Source: Pseudopelagicola sp.
GTDB lineage: Bacteria; Pseudomonadota; Alphaproteobacteria; Rhodobacterales; Rhodobacteraceae
Direction of reading: 5' to 3'
DNA length: 44,360 bases
Assembly: GCA_026195905.1 (NCBI GenBank)
Contig: JAPHRE010000014.1
Span: forward strand, 1 to 44,360
The position numbers were made by a program, and so were the translations under genes. The notes beneath the pieces are model-generated. The model saw only the letters and a program-made list of their open reading frames with translations, made no database searches and was not told where the DNA came from. Positions 8,196 to 17,034 of this stretch are shown in pieces (position 1 is the first letter of the stretch; every line of letters begins with the position of its first letter).

Positions 8196-10084
8196 TGGGT
8201 CAACTTCAGTTGGGCGATGGACGACGCGATCGCCGCGAACGCATCGGAGATTTCAAGGCCGTCCACATCGAAGTAATGGGCATCGGTGCTGGCGCAGTCT
8301 TTGAGAACGGCGCGCCCGTCGCTTGGAGCCTCAAAACCGATGGTGAAGACCACGATATTCTTGGCCTTGGCGGCGTCGCAGATCGCCTTGGTGCGGGCGT
8401 TCTTGGTCGAGTTGCCGATGGATTTGCGCACGTCATAATACCAATCGTCCCAGGCATCATTGTCGTTCATCCAGGGTTCGTAATGTTCCTCGACGTTATA
8501 TTTGAGCGAAGTATAGGCCCAGAGGTCGGGATATTGCAGGCGGATCGCTTCGCCGTTCTCGGAGACCTCGGTCGTGATCTCTTCATAAGAGGTGCGGTTG
8601 CCCCATTTTTTACACTGACCGCGTTTGCTTCCCCATGTGTAGTAGCGTTTGCAATAGGCCTCTACATGTTCGATCCATTCGGACGTGGTAATGACGCCAT
8701 TACCATAGGGGTGGTCATACCAGCCTTCTTGCCAGTCGCCGTTTTGATCGGTGTGACCGGGCCAGTAGTAGAGAGGGTCGTCATACTCGTCGTTGTCGTT
8801 GTAGTCGTAGTAGTCAATGCCGACATAGACGGAATAGACTTCTTTTTCATCGTTCCACCAGATGTTCGATTCCCCGGTGCGGAAGGCACTGTCGACGTAA
8901 TATTGGCTGGTGTTTTGACCGTCGGTCATAAGCACCACGACCTTGAGCGCGTCGCCGCCTTCATATTTGGTCGGACGGTCGGCGAAATCGTCGGACACCA
9001 TCTCCTCGTCGATGAGGTGGTCTATGATGGGCTGGGTCGAAGGGTCTAGCAGGGCCACGCCCCATTTCATGCCGATATCAATCGAGGTATTTCCCTCCGC
9101 CTTAAGGCCATTGATATGGCTCTTGAGCACGGCTGTGTTCTTGGAGAGGGCCAGCACCTCGCTTGAGGCGTCATACTCTGAGTATGCCTCGGCATCGCGG
9201 CAGACAGGCGAACTGACGAGTTTTTTCGGATCGTTGTCGCGCCCGTCATAGTCGCTCCACGGGCTGAAATGCATCGCTTGGGTCCAGCGGTCGGAAGGGT
9301 TGAGCGTTGTTGTCTCAAAGTCACTGCCGGAGAAGTGCAGGCAATGGGAATAGCCCTGCTGGTTCGCGGCAGCGTCGACGCCGGTTGCATTGGGGTTGAT
9401 GGCGGTATCCACATCCATGTCGCCGTTGATCGACGCGTTCAGCGTATCAAAAAGCTTTTTGTGCACCGCGACCTGCGTTGCGTAGGGCACGATGGAGATC
9501 GAGAGTTTGCCGTCCTCGGTATTGGCATCCATCGTGTCGATGAAATCCTTGGCGGCGGTCTTGAGGTTGCTCAGGCGGCTGTTGGAGCCCATAGAGCCGG
9601 AGACGTCAAGGACGAGCGAAATCTCGACCCCGCCAATACGTTCCTCGGCGCGCCCTGCGGAAGTCGATTGCAGGGCTTCGACGCCCGCAAGTTTCATGAA
9701 ATTGGTTTTGGTCTGGCGCTCGGCGCGGGCGGTGACGACGCGGTAGTTCAGCCCGGTGTCGTCATCCACATACGTCAGCGTATCGCTCAGCCCGGATTTG
9801 GCGAAATAGTCACGCACCACGCTTTTGGGGTCGAGCGACTGGCTCATGTCGGCGGCGGCGAGCACGGCGCGGTCGAGCGTATGTTGCATCCGGGTGCGGT
9901 TCATCTCGGAGCGCATCAGGTCAATGCCGATCCCGCCGACCAGCAAGATGATCAGGAATAGGAAGATGGAAAAGCCGACGAGAACGCCGCTTTCATCGCG
10001 TTGAAAACCGCGCAGCCAGCGTTTGCACGCTTTACCCGTGCGCATTTGCGTCACGCGATTGGGGTCTGTTGTTTCATACGACAT
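8192..10084 (-). CDS. TadG-like protein with von Willebrand factor A domain
   Basis: 630 residues from the ATG at 10084, which follows GCAGGTGAAACGA. An N-terminal TadE/TadG segment (RDESGVLVGFSIFLFLIILLV) forms a membrane helix at about residues 36-55. A vWA domain begins at EISLVLDVSGSMG with the MIDAS set Asp160/Ser162/Ser164, GNTS at 331-334 and TDG at 387-389, so metal-dependent ligand binding is likely retained. Between the TDG strand and the last strand NIVVFTIGF (about 576-584) lies an insert of roughly 170 residues, rich in Asp, Tyr and Trp (for example DYYDYNDNDEYDDPLYYWPG). First gene of a three-gene operon with two TadE-like proteins. Such proteins are thought to act at the cell surface with Flp/Tad pili. 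Confidence 0.9.
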   Translation of the reverse strand: MSYETTDPNRVTQMRTGKACKRWLRGFQRDESGVLVGFSIFLFLIILLVGGIGIDLMRSEMNRTRMQHTLDRAVLAAADMSQSLDPKSVVRDYFAKSGLSDTLTYVDDDTGLNYRVVTARAERQTKTNFMKLAGVEALQSTSAGRAEERIGGVEISLVLDVSGSMGSNSRLSNLKTAAKDFIDTMDANTEDGKLSISIVPYATQVAVHKKLFDTLNASINGDMDVDTAINPNATGVDAAANQQGYSHCLHFSGSDFETTTLNPSDRWTQAMHFSPWSDYDGRDNDPKKLVSSPVCRDAEAYSEYDASSEVLALSKNTAVLKSHINGLKAEGNTSIDIGMKWGVALLDPSTQPIIDHLIDEEMVSDDFADRPTKYEGGDALKVVVLMTDGQNTSQYYVDSAFRTGESNIWWNDEKEVYSVYVGIDYYDYNDNDEYDDPLYYWPGHTDQNGDWQEGWYDHPYGNGVITTSEWIEHVEAYCKRYYTWGSKRGQCKKWGNRTSYEEITTEVSENGEAIRLQYPDLWAYTSLKYNVEEHYEPWMNDNDAWDDWYYDVRKSIGNSTKNARTKAICDAAKAKNIVVFTIGFEAPSDGRAVLKDCASTDAHYFDVDGLEISDAFAAIASSIAQLKLTQ

Positions 10085-10411
10085 TCGTTTCACCTGCGTC
10101 CTCTCGACGCGCGCCGAGCCAGGGGACTCGTCACATTCTGCGCCACGGTTACTTTCCGCGCGAAATAGGGCGTAACTTGGGCCTAAGTGGTGCGGCATTG
10201 CGGTTTTCACCCGAAAATTCATCAGGATTTAAGGGTTTAGGAAACAATCAGGCGTATTGCTTCGATACCGTTTCGTAAAACGGCGCTTGCTCACATTCCG
10301 GGCAGTTTCTGTTTTTCCCCCTCGCAATTGTGGCGGATGTGTTTGTAGGGTCGAGGCAGAGGGGTGCGGCGACGAGTCGCGCAAAGCCGGTGGTTCAGGG
10401 AGGCCGTTTCA
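10085..10411 (+). other. Divergent promoter region between tadG-like and gdhA
   Basis: 327 bp without a credible gene. It must hold the promoters of the minus-strand Tad-type operon and of the plus-strand dehydrogenase. The middle (10200-10300) is AT-richer than its surroundings. One inverted repeat is visible: CCGTTT (10268-10273), spacer CGTA, AAACGG (10278-10283), which could be an operator or a small hairpin. I could not match it to a known regulator. The dehydrogenase ribosome site AGGGAGG lies at the right end. Confidence 0.5.
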
Positions 10412-11842
10412 ATGACACAACCAACAGAGCCGAGTTTCCGCGAGAGCGTCGATCTCATGTTCAACCGTGCCGTGGCGCTTATGGATTTGTCGCCGGGGCT
10501 TGAGGAGAAAATCCGGGTCTGCAACGCGACCTACACGGTGCGCTTCGGGGTGCGGCTTCGGGGGAAAATTCAAACCTTTACGGGCTATCGGTCGGTGCAT
10601 TCCGAACATAAAGAGCCGGTCAAGGGCGGTATCCGCTACGCCATCGGCGTCAATCAGGACGAGGTTGAGGCGCTGGCGGCGCTGATGACGTATAAATGCG
10701 CCCTCGTCGAGGCCCCGTTTGGCGGCTCCAAGGGGGGCTTGCGGATTGATCCGCGCCAGTATGATGAGCATGAGCTTGAGCGCATCACCCGCCGGTTTGC
10801 CTATGAATTGGCCAAGCGCGACATGATCCATCCATCGCAAAACGTCCCGGCTCCGGACATGGGCACGGGCGAGCGTGAGATGGCGTGGATCGCGGATCAA
10901 TATGCCCGGATGAACACCACCGATATCAACGCGATCGCCTGTGTCACCGGCAAGCCGCTCAATGCGGGGGGCATATCGGGACGCGTCGAAGCCACGGGGC
11001 GCGGTGTGCAATATGCGCTGCGCGAGTTTTTCCGCGACCCGCGCGACATCGAAAAGGCCGGTCTTACGGGTACGCTTGATGGCAAGCGGATCATTGTGCA
11101 GGGGTTGGGCAACGTGGGCTTTCACGCGGCCAAGTTCCTCAGTGAGGAAGATGGCGCAATCATCACCGGGATCATCGAGCATGATGGCGCGTTGTTCAGC
11201 GAAAAGGGGCTTGATGTCGAGGCCGTGCGCGCATGGATCGTCAAATATGGCGGGGTCAAGGGCTTTCCCGATGCACTTCATGCCGAGAATGGGGCGGCGG
11301 TTCTTGAGAGCGACTGTGACATTCTTATACCGGCGGCCCTTGAGGGGGTGATCAACCTCTCGAATGCGGCCCGGATCAAGGCGCCCCTTATAATCGAGGC
11401 GGCGAACGGTCCTGTCACGGCAGGCGCCGATGATATCCTGCGCAACAAGGGCACGGTTATCATTCCCGACATGTATGCCAATGCCGGCGGTGTGACGGTG
11501 TCGTATTTTGAATGGGTCAAAAATCTGAGCCATATCCGCTTTGGTCGGATGCAGCGCCGTCAGGAAGAGGCGCGCCACCAGCTTGTGGTGGATGAATTGC
11601 AGAAGATTTCCGAGGCGATGGGCAACACCTATACGCTCTCGGATCGGTTCAAGCAGAAATACCTGCGCGGGGCGGATGAGTTGGAGCTTGTGCGCTCGGG
11701 TCTCGATGACACGATGCGGATCGCCTATCAGTCGATGCGCGATGTCTGGCATGCGCGCGGCGATGTCGATGACCTGCGCACGGCGGCCTACCTCGTGGCG
11801 ATCGAGAAAGTGGCGGCGAGCTATCGGGCCAAGGGGTTGTAA
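10412..11842 (+). CDS. gdhA: Glu/Leu/Phe/Val dehydrogenase (probable glutamate dehydrogenase)
   Basis: 476-residue amino acid dehydrogenase interconverting glutamate with 2-oxoglutarate and ammonia. N-terminal substrate domain: TGYRSVHSEHKEPVKGGIRYA, Lys95 in TYKCALVEAPFGGSKGG, and the catalytic Asp149 in PAPDMGTG. Rossmann domain: IIVQGLGNVGFHAAK with the GLGNVG loop at 231-236, and an acidic Glu256 at the end of the second strand (IIEHDG), which I take as a hint of NAD preference. ANAGGVTVSYFEWVKNLSH is typical of the family. The ATG at 10412 has AGGGAGG upstream; the frame is open further upstream without a better site. The Cys-rich GFA-like gene starts 2 bp after its stop, so the two form an operon. 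Confidence 0.94.
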   Translation: MTQPTEPSFRESVDLMFNRAVALMDLSPGLEEKIRVCNATYTVRFGVRLRGKIQTFTGYRSVHSEHKEPVKGGIRYAIGVNQDEVEALAALMTYKCALVEAPFGGSKGGLRIDPRQYDEHELERITRRFAYELAKRDMIHPSQNVPAPDMGTGEREMAWIADQYARMNTTDINAIACVTGKPLNAGGISGRVEATGRGVQYALREFFRDPRDIEKAGLTGTLDGKRIIVQGLGNVGFHAAKFLSEEDGAIITGIIEHDGALFSEKGLDVEAVRAWIVKYGGVKGFPDALHAENGAAVLESDCDILIPAALEGVINLSNAARIKAPLIIEAANGPVTAGADDILRNKGTVIIPDMYANAGGVTVSYFEWVKNLSHIRFGRMQRRQEEARHQLVVDELQKISEAMGNTYTLSDRFKQKYLRGADELELVRSGLDDTMRIAYQSMRDVWHARGDVDDLRTAAYLVAIEKVAASYRAKGL

Positions 11843-11844
11843 GC

Positions 11845-12432
11845 ATGGTGGATATTCCGTTTTCCTGTTCTTGTGGCACGGTCAAGGGGCACCTTGTCGA
11901 CATAGATCGCAAGGCAGGAAGCCGGATCACCTGTTATTGCAAGGATTGCCAGACGGCGGCGCGGGCGCTTGGGCGCGAAGAGCTTTTGGATGACCGGGGC
12001 GGATCGGAACTCTATCAAACCACGCCCGCACATATTCGCCTTGATGCGGGCGAGGCGGATGTGGCCTGTTTGCGGCTTTCGCCGAAAGGGTTGATGCGGT
12101 GGTATGCCGGGTGCTGCAACACGCCGCTTTTTAACACGCTGGCCCAGAATAAACTCTGTTTTGCGGGGGTGCTTGTGCATTCGGTTGCGCCCGAGGCGCG
12201 CGCGCCGCTTGGGCCGCTCATCGCGCAGACCTTTACCAAGGGCGCGGCGGGCGGCGTGCCGGTGCGCCAATATGGTTTTGCCAAGACGGGGCTTAATATT
12301 CTGCGTCGCCATGTGCGCGCCAAATTCGGCGGTCGCGCCGCGATGGCCCCGTTCTTTGACCCGGACGGCACGCCGATGCGGCAGGCGCGTATCCTGACCC
12401 TTGAAGAGCGCAACGCGGCGCGGCCTGAATAG
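11845..12432 (+). CDS. Cys-rich GFA/DUF6151-like protein
   Basis: 195 residues. The N-terminus FSCSCGTVKGHL, then ITCYCKDCQT and later YAGCCNTPLFN gives the C-x-C … C-x-C-x-x-C … C-C pattern of the glutathione-dependent formaldehyde-activating (GFA/Mss4-like) zinc fold; the length and the CYCKDCQTAAR motif fit the DUF6151 branch. The start ATG follows the dehydrogenase stop by 2 bp. The neighbouring sarcosine oxidase operon produces formaldehyde when tetrahydrofolate is limiting, so a role in formaldehyde or thiol chemistry is tempting. That is inference from context only; many GFA-fold proteins have no shown activity. Confidence 0.75.
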   Translation: MVDIPFSCSCGTVKGHLVDIDRKAGSRITCYCKDCQTAARALGREELLDDRGGSELYQTTPAHIRLDAGEADVACLRLSPKGLMRWYAGCCNTPLFNTLAQNKLCFAGVLVHSVAPEARAPLGPLIAQTFTKGAAGGVPVRQYGFAKTGLNILRRHVRAKFGGRAAMAPFFDPDGTPMRQARILTLEERNAARPE

Positions 12433-12548
12433 GCGCGGGGTCGCTGGCAGACATGTTCGTGACGGAAACTTGGGGGGGCCGCGCAGCAAGTCATTGCTAA
12501 GTTGATCGTGACTTGGTTCAGTCGAGTCAGGCGAAATTTGGAGGCGAC

Positions 12549-13805
12549 ATGCGGTTTTCCGGGTTGCGGGTTCTCAAGGAGGGTCTTGGCGGCAACAAAG
12601 GGTGGCAGGCGCAGTGGCGCGATGCCCAGCCCAAGCCGGGCTATGACATGATTATCATTGGCGGCGGCGGGCATGGGCTTTCGACCGCCTATTACCTGGC
12701 GCGCAATCACGGGATCACCAATATCGCGGTGCTTGAGAAGGGCTATCTTGGCGGCGGGAATGTGGGGCGCAATACGACGATTGTGCGGGCGAATTATTTC
12801 CTGCCGGGCAATTCGGAGTTTTATTCGCATTCGCTCAAGCTCTGGGAGGGGCTTGAGGAAGACCTCAATTACAATGTGATGCATTCGCAGCGCGGATTGA
12901 TAAACCTGTTTCATAGTGATGGGCAACGCGATGCCTTTGTGCGGCGCGGCAATGCGATGGTCAATCAGGGCGATGATGCGGTGCTATTGGACCGCGACGG
13001 GGTGCGCAAGCATCTGCCCTATCTCGATTTCGAACAGACCCGGTTCCCGATCTATGGCGGGCTATATCATCCGCGCGGCGGCACGGCGCGTCATGATGCG
13101 GTCGCGTGGGGCTATGCGCGCGGGGCGTCGGAGCGGGGCGTCGACCTGATCCAGAATTGCGAGGTCACGGGGATTGATATTGCCAATGGTGTGGTGCGCG
13201 GCGTTCAGACCACGAAGGGGCCGATCAAGGCAGGCAAGGTCGGGATCGTCGTGGCCGGGCGTTCGGGACAGGTTGCGGCGATGGCGGCGCGGCGTATCCC
13301 GGTCGAAAGCCATGTGTTGCAGGCCTTTGTCACCGAGGGTTTGAAGCCCGTCATAGATCATGTCGTCAGCTTCGGCATGGGCCATTTCTATATCAGCCAA
13401 TCCGACAAGGGCGGGTTGGTCTTTGGTGGCGACCTTGATTTCTATGCCTCTTATGCGAGCCGGGGCAACCTGCCGATGGTGGAGCATGTGATGGAAGCGG
13501 GGATGACCCTGATGCCGATGATCGGCAAGGCCAAGGTTTTGCGATCTTGGGGCGGGATTATGGATATGACCCCGGATGGCAGTCCGATCATCGACAAGAT
13601 GGACGGGGTTGAGGGGCTGTATATTGATTGCGGCTGGAATTACGGGGGCTTCAAGGCGGTGCCGGCCTCGGGCTGGTGCATGGCGCATCTTATGGCGACG
13701 AATACGCCGCATGAGGTGGCCGAGAGGTTCCGGCTTGATCGGTTCCGCACGGGGATCAACCTGATGGATGAAGAGGGCACGGGTGCCCAGCATAACCTGC
13801 ACTAA
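12549..13805 (+). CDS. soxB: Sarcosine oxidase subunit beta
   Basis: 418 residues, the usual length of the beta subunit of heterotetrameric sarcosine oxidase, which oxidatively demethylates sarcosine to glycine in the cytoplasm. FAD-binding Rossmann motif YDMIIIGGGGHGLSTAYYLA at about residues 32-51. The region LYHPRGGTARHDAVAWG contains His174, placed where the family anchors FMN covalently. The C-terminal FAD motif is DMTPDGSPIIDKMDGVEGLY, followed by CGWNYGGFKAVPASGW. The ATG at 12549 has GGAGG 4-5 bases upstream; a TTG at 12513 is in frame but without such a site. First gene of soxBDAG. The preceding 116 bp hold the likely promoter. Confidence 0.97.
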   Translation: MRFSGLRVLKEGLGGNKGWQAQWRDAQPKPGYDMIIIGGGGHGLSTAYYLARNHGITNIAVLEKGYLGGGNVGRNTTIVRANYFLPGNSEFYSHSLKLWEGLEEDLNYNVMHSQRGLINLFHSDGQRDAFVRRGNAMVNQGDDAVLLDRDGVRKHLPYLDFEQTRFPIYGGLYHPRGGTARHDAVAWGYARGASERGVDLIQNCEVTGIDIANGVVRGVQTTKGPIKAGKVGIVVAGRSGQVAAMAARRIPVESHVLQAFVTEGLKPVIDHVVSFGMGHFYISQSDKGGLVFGGDLDFYASYASRGNLPMVEHVMEAGMTLMPMIGKAKVLRSWGGIMDMTPDGSPIIDKMDGVEGLYIDCGWNYGGFKAVPASGWCMAHLMATNTPHEVAERFRLDRFRTGINLMDEEGTGAQHNLH

Positions 13806-13819
13806 CGGAGGGAAAGGCC

Positions 13820-14104
13820 ATGCGGATCAAATGTCCTCTGTGTGGGGAGCGCGACAGGCGGGAATTCTACTACGTGGGCGATGCGGTTCTGATTGAGCGG
13901 CCCGATGCGGAGGCCGGGGATCAGGTCTGGGACGATTATTTGCACAATAGGGACAATCCGGCGGGCATCACGCGCGACCTCTGGCAGCATGAGGGCGGCT
14001 GTGGGGCGTGGATCGTGGTCTCGCGCAATACGGTTACGCATGAGACCCTTGGCGTCGAATTGGCCGAGGCGCGCGCCCGCAAGATTGGGAGGGGAGCCTC
14101 ATGA
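13820..14104 (+). CDS. soxD: Sarcosine oxidase subunit delta
   Basis: 94 residues, the typical delta-subunit size. It has the zinc-binding pattern of the family: CPLCGERDRREF at the N-terminus and LWQHEGGCGAWIVVSRN with His and Cys. Delta is a structural subunit bound to the alpha subunit of the complex. A GGAGGGAAAGGCC ribosome site precedes the ATG. Its end overlaps the soxA start (ATGA at 14101-14104), a translational-coupling arrangement common in this operon. Confidence 0.96.
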   Translation: MRIKCPLCGERDRREFYYVGDAVLIERPDAEAGDQVWDDYLHNRDNPAGITRDLWQHEGGCGAWIVVSRNTVTHETLGVELAEARARKIGRGAS

Positions 14105-17034
14105 GGGTTGCAGACAAAGGGCTTGTAGATCGCAGCAAGCCGGTGCGGTTTTCTTTTGACGGGCACAGTTTTGAGGGGCTTGCAGGCGATACGTTGGCGT
14201 CGGCGCTTTTGGCGCATGATGTGCGGTTTGTGGCGCGGTCGTTCAAGTATCACCGCCCGCGCGGGATCATGGGGGCCGGGAGCGAAGAGGCCAGCGCGCT
14301 TGTCACGGTGGGCAGCGGCGGGGCGCAGGAGCCGAATATACGCGCCACCGTGCAAGAGATATACGACGGGCTTGAGGCGCGGTCGCAGAATTGCTGGCCG
14401 TCGCTCAACTATGATGTGCTAAGCTTCAACGACCTTTTCGCGCCCTTCCTTGGGGCGGGGTTTTATTACAAGACATTCATGTGGCCCAAGGCGTTTTGGG
14501 AGCGGGTTTACGAGCCGATCATTCGCCGCTCTGCCGGGATTGGGGCGCTGAGCGGCACGCATAACGCGGATCAATACGAGAAGGCATTTGCCTTTTGTGA
14601 TGTGCTTGTGATCGGAGCCGGGCCTGCGGGGCTTATGGCGGCGTTGACGGCGGGGCGTGCGGGGGCGGATGTGATCCTGTGCGATGAAGATAGTGTTCTG
14701 GGCGGGCGGCTCAATGGGGAGACGCTGGAGGTTGGCGAGATGGCCGGGGCCGATTGGGCCGCCGGGGCGGTGGCGGAACTTGGGGCGATGAAGAACGTGC
14801 GCCTGTTGCCGCGCACCGCCGTGACGGGCGCCTATGACCAAGGCACCTATGGCGCGCTTGAGCGGGTGTCGCATCATGCTGCGGCGCGTGAGGGGCGTCC
14901 GTTGGAGTGTTTCTGGCGCATTGTGGCCAAGCGGGCGATCCTTGCCGCCGGAGCGATTGAGCGGCCCATCGCATTTACCAACAATGACCGACCCGGCATT
15001 ATGATGGCGGGCGCGGTGCGCACCTATCTCAACCGCTATGGCGTTGCGCCGGGTCAACGGATCACGGTCTTTGCCAACAACGACGATGCGCATCGCACGG
15101 CGCGCGATCTGGTGGCGGCGGGTGTGCATGTCGCCGCCGTGATCGACAGCCGGGAGGCCGCGCCACAGGGTGATGGCTATGAGGTTATCAGCAACGCGCA
15201 GGTGTGCGGCACCGAAGGGCGCAAAGGGGTGGAGGCGGTGAGTTATTGCCGGGCGAACGGAACGGTGGATAAGATCCAGTCCGATTGCCTTGCGATGTCG
15301 GGGGGGTGGAATCCGACGGTGCATCTGACGTGTCATATGAACGGGCGCCCCAATTGGCATGGCGGCATTCACTCGTTCGTGCCGGTGCCGGGGGCCATTC
15401 CAGGGTTGGAGGCGGTGGGCGCGTGCAATGGCGCGTTTTCGACGCATCGCGCCTTGGTCGAGGGGGCGGAAGCGGCGCTTCGGGCGCTGGGCGAGGTCGG
15501 GCTTCAGGGCCAGAAACCCCTCGTGCCACAGGCCGAGGACGCGCGGTATCGGATCGCACCGCTCTGGACGGTTGAGGGCAAGGGGCGCGCGTGGCTCGAT
15601 TTTCAGAATGACGTGACGGTCAAGGATGTGCGCGGCGCAGCGCAGGAGAATTTCCGCTCGGTCGAGCATATGAAACGCTACACGACCCAAGGCATGGCCC
15701 CGGATCAGGGCAAGAGTTCCAACGTCGCCGCACTTGCGGTTTTGGCCGATGCAACGGGGCGCGGGATCGAAGAGACCGGAACGACGACGTTTCGCCCGCC
15801 CTTCGTGCCTGTCGCCATTGCGGCGCTGGGCGCGGGGGCGCAGGGCAAGGGGTTTGCGCCCGAGCGGCACACGACCAGCCACGCCGAAAGCCTGCGACGC
15901 GGCGCGCCGATGATCGAGGCCGGGCTTTGGTATCGGCCAAGCTATTTTCCGGCGCTGGGCGAGCGCACGTGGCGGCAAAGCTGTGACCGCGAGGTCAATA
16001 TGGTGCGTAATGCAGTCGGGGTTTGCGATGTATCCACCCTTGGCAAGATCGACATTCAGGGGTCGGATGCGGCGGCGTTTCTTGATTTTGTCTATGCCAA
16101 CACCCTCTCGACGCTAAAGCCCGGCAAGGTGCGCTATGGGATCATGCTGCGCGAGGATGGGCATGTTTTGGATGATGGCACCACGGCGCGGTTGGGCGAG
16201 GATCATTTTGTAATGACCACGACCACGGCGGCGGCGGGGCAGGTGATGCGGCATTTGGAGTATGTGCATCAGTGCCTTTGTCCCGATCTTGACGTGGCGA
16301 TGATCTCAGTCACCGAGCAATGGGCGCAGTTCGCCGTCGCGGGACCAAAGGCGCGCGATCTTCTGAATGGGGTCGTGCAAGAGAGCATCGACGCGGAAAG
16401 CTATCCTTTTATGGGCTGCGGAGCGGTCACGGTTGCGGGGGTCGAAGGACGATTGTTCCGCATCTCGTTCAGCGGCGAACATGCTTATGAGATCGCCGTT
16501 CCGGCACGCTATGGAGAGAGCCTTTTCAAGCTCTTGGTCGGCAAGGCCGAGGCGCTGGGCGGTGGTGCCTATGGGATGGAGGCGCTCAATGTGTTGCGGA
16601 TCGAGAAGGGATTTATCACCCATGCGGAAATACACGGCCGGGTCACGGCGGAGGATATCGGCATGGGGCGAATGGTCAGCGCCAAGAAGGATTGCATTGG
16701 CAAAACCATGAGCGAACGCCCCGGCCTTTCGGGACCAGAGCGCGCGCAACTGGTTGGGTTGCAGCCGGTGGGCGTTGTGAAACAGATGACCGCCGGGGCG
16801 CATGTGTTCCCGCTCGGGGCGGCGCCGGTTCGGGCCAACGCCCAAGGCTATATCACCTCGGCCTGTTTCTCGCCGACATTGGGTAGCACGCTGGCGCTGG
16901 CGTTTCTTGAGAACGGTCGTGCGCGGCATGGCGAGGAAATCGTGATGGTGGATCATTTGCGCGGTGTGACAACGCGGTGCAAGGTTTGTGACCCGGTGTT
17001 TTTTGATCCGCAAGGAGGGCGTGTGCGTGGGTAA
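14101..17034 (+). CDS. soxA: Sarcosine oxidase subunit alpha
   Basis: 977 residues, full length. Domain order: an N-terminal ferredoxin-like fold without its cluster (RFSFDGHSFEGLAGDTLASALL and the family motif SFKYHRPRGI), an NAD-binding Rossmann domain starting VLVIGAGPAGLMAALTAGRAG at about residues 165-185, and a C-terminal GcvT-like tetrahydrofolate domain (about 600-970) with SFSGEHAYEIAVPARYGE and GMEALNVLRIEKGFI. The alpha subunit converts the imine from the beta-subunit reaction with tetrahydrofolate to 5,10-methylene-THF; without folate, formaldehyde is released. The soxG ribosome site AAGGAGG lies inside its last codons. Confidence 0.97.
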   Translation: MRVADKGLVDRSKPVRFSFDGHSFEGLAGDTLASALLAHDVRFVARSFKYHRPRGIMGAGSEEASALVTVGSGGAQEPNIRATVQEIYDGLEARSQNCWPSLNYDVLSFNDLFAPFLGAGFYYKTFMWPKAFWERVYEPIIRRSAGIGALSGTHNADQYEKAFAFCDVLVIGAGPAGLMAALTAGRAGADVILCDEDSVLGGRLNGETLEVGEMAGADWAAGAVAELGAMKNVRLLPRTAVTGAYDQGTYGALERVSHHAAAREGRPLECFWRIVAKRAILAAGAIERPIAFTNNDRPGIMMAGAVRTYLNRYGVAPGQRITVFANNDDAHRTARDLVAAGVHVAAVIDSREAAPQGDGYEVISNAQVCGTEGRKGVEAVSYCRANGTVDKIQSDCLAMSGGWNPTVHLTCHMNGRPNWHGGIHSFVPVPGAIPGLEAVGACNGAFSTHRALVEGAEAALRALGEVGLQGQKPLVPQAEDARYRIAPLWTVEGKGRAWLDFQNDVTVKDVRGAAQENFRSVEHMKRYTTQGMAPDQGKSSNVAALAVLADATGRGIEETGTTTFRPPFVPVAIAALGAGAQGKGFAPERHTTSHAESLRRGAPMIEAGLWYRPSYFPALGERTWRQSCDREVNMVRNAVGVCDVSTLGKIDIQGSDAAAFLDFVYANTLSTLKPGKVRYGIMLREDGHVLDDGTTARLGEDHFVMTTTTAAAGQVMRHLEYVHQCLCPDLDVAMISVTEQWAQFAVAGPKARDLLNGVVQESIDAESYPFMGCGAVTVAGVEGRLFRISFSGEHAYEIAVPARYGESLFKLLVGKAEALGGGAYGMEALNVLRIEKGFITHAEIHGRVTAEDIGMGRMVSAKKDCIGKTMSERPGLSGPERAQLVGLQPVGVVKQMTAGAHVFPLGAAPVRANAQGYITSACFSPTLGSTLALAFLENGRARHGEEIVMVDHLRGVTTRCKVCDPVFFDPQGGRVRG

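Noticed and set aside
10409-11752. Minus-strand open frame of 447 codons opposite gdhA
   Set aside because: It mirrors gdhA codon by codon, as expected in high-GC DNA. It has no ribosome site or recognisable motif.
14419-15978. Minus-strand open frame of 519 codons opposite soxA
   Set aside because: A shadow of soxA: Arg/His/Pro-rich composition without domain motifs.
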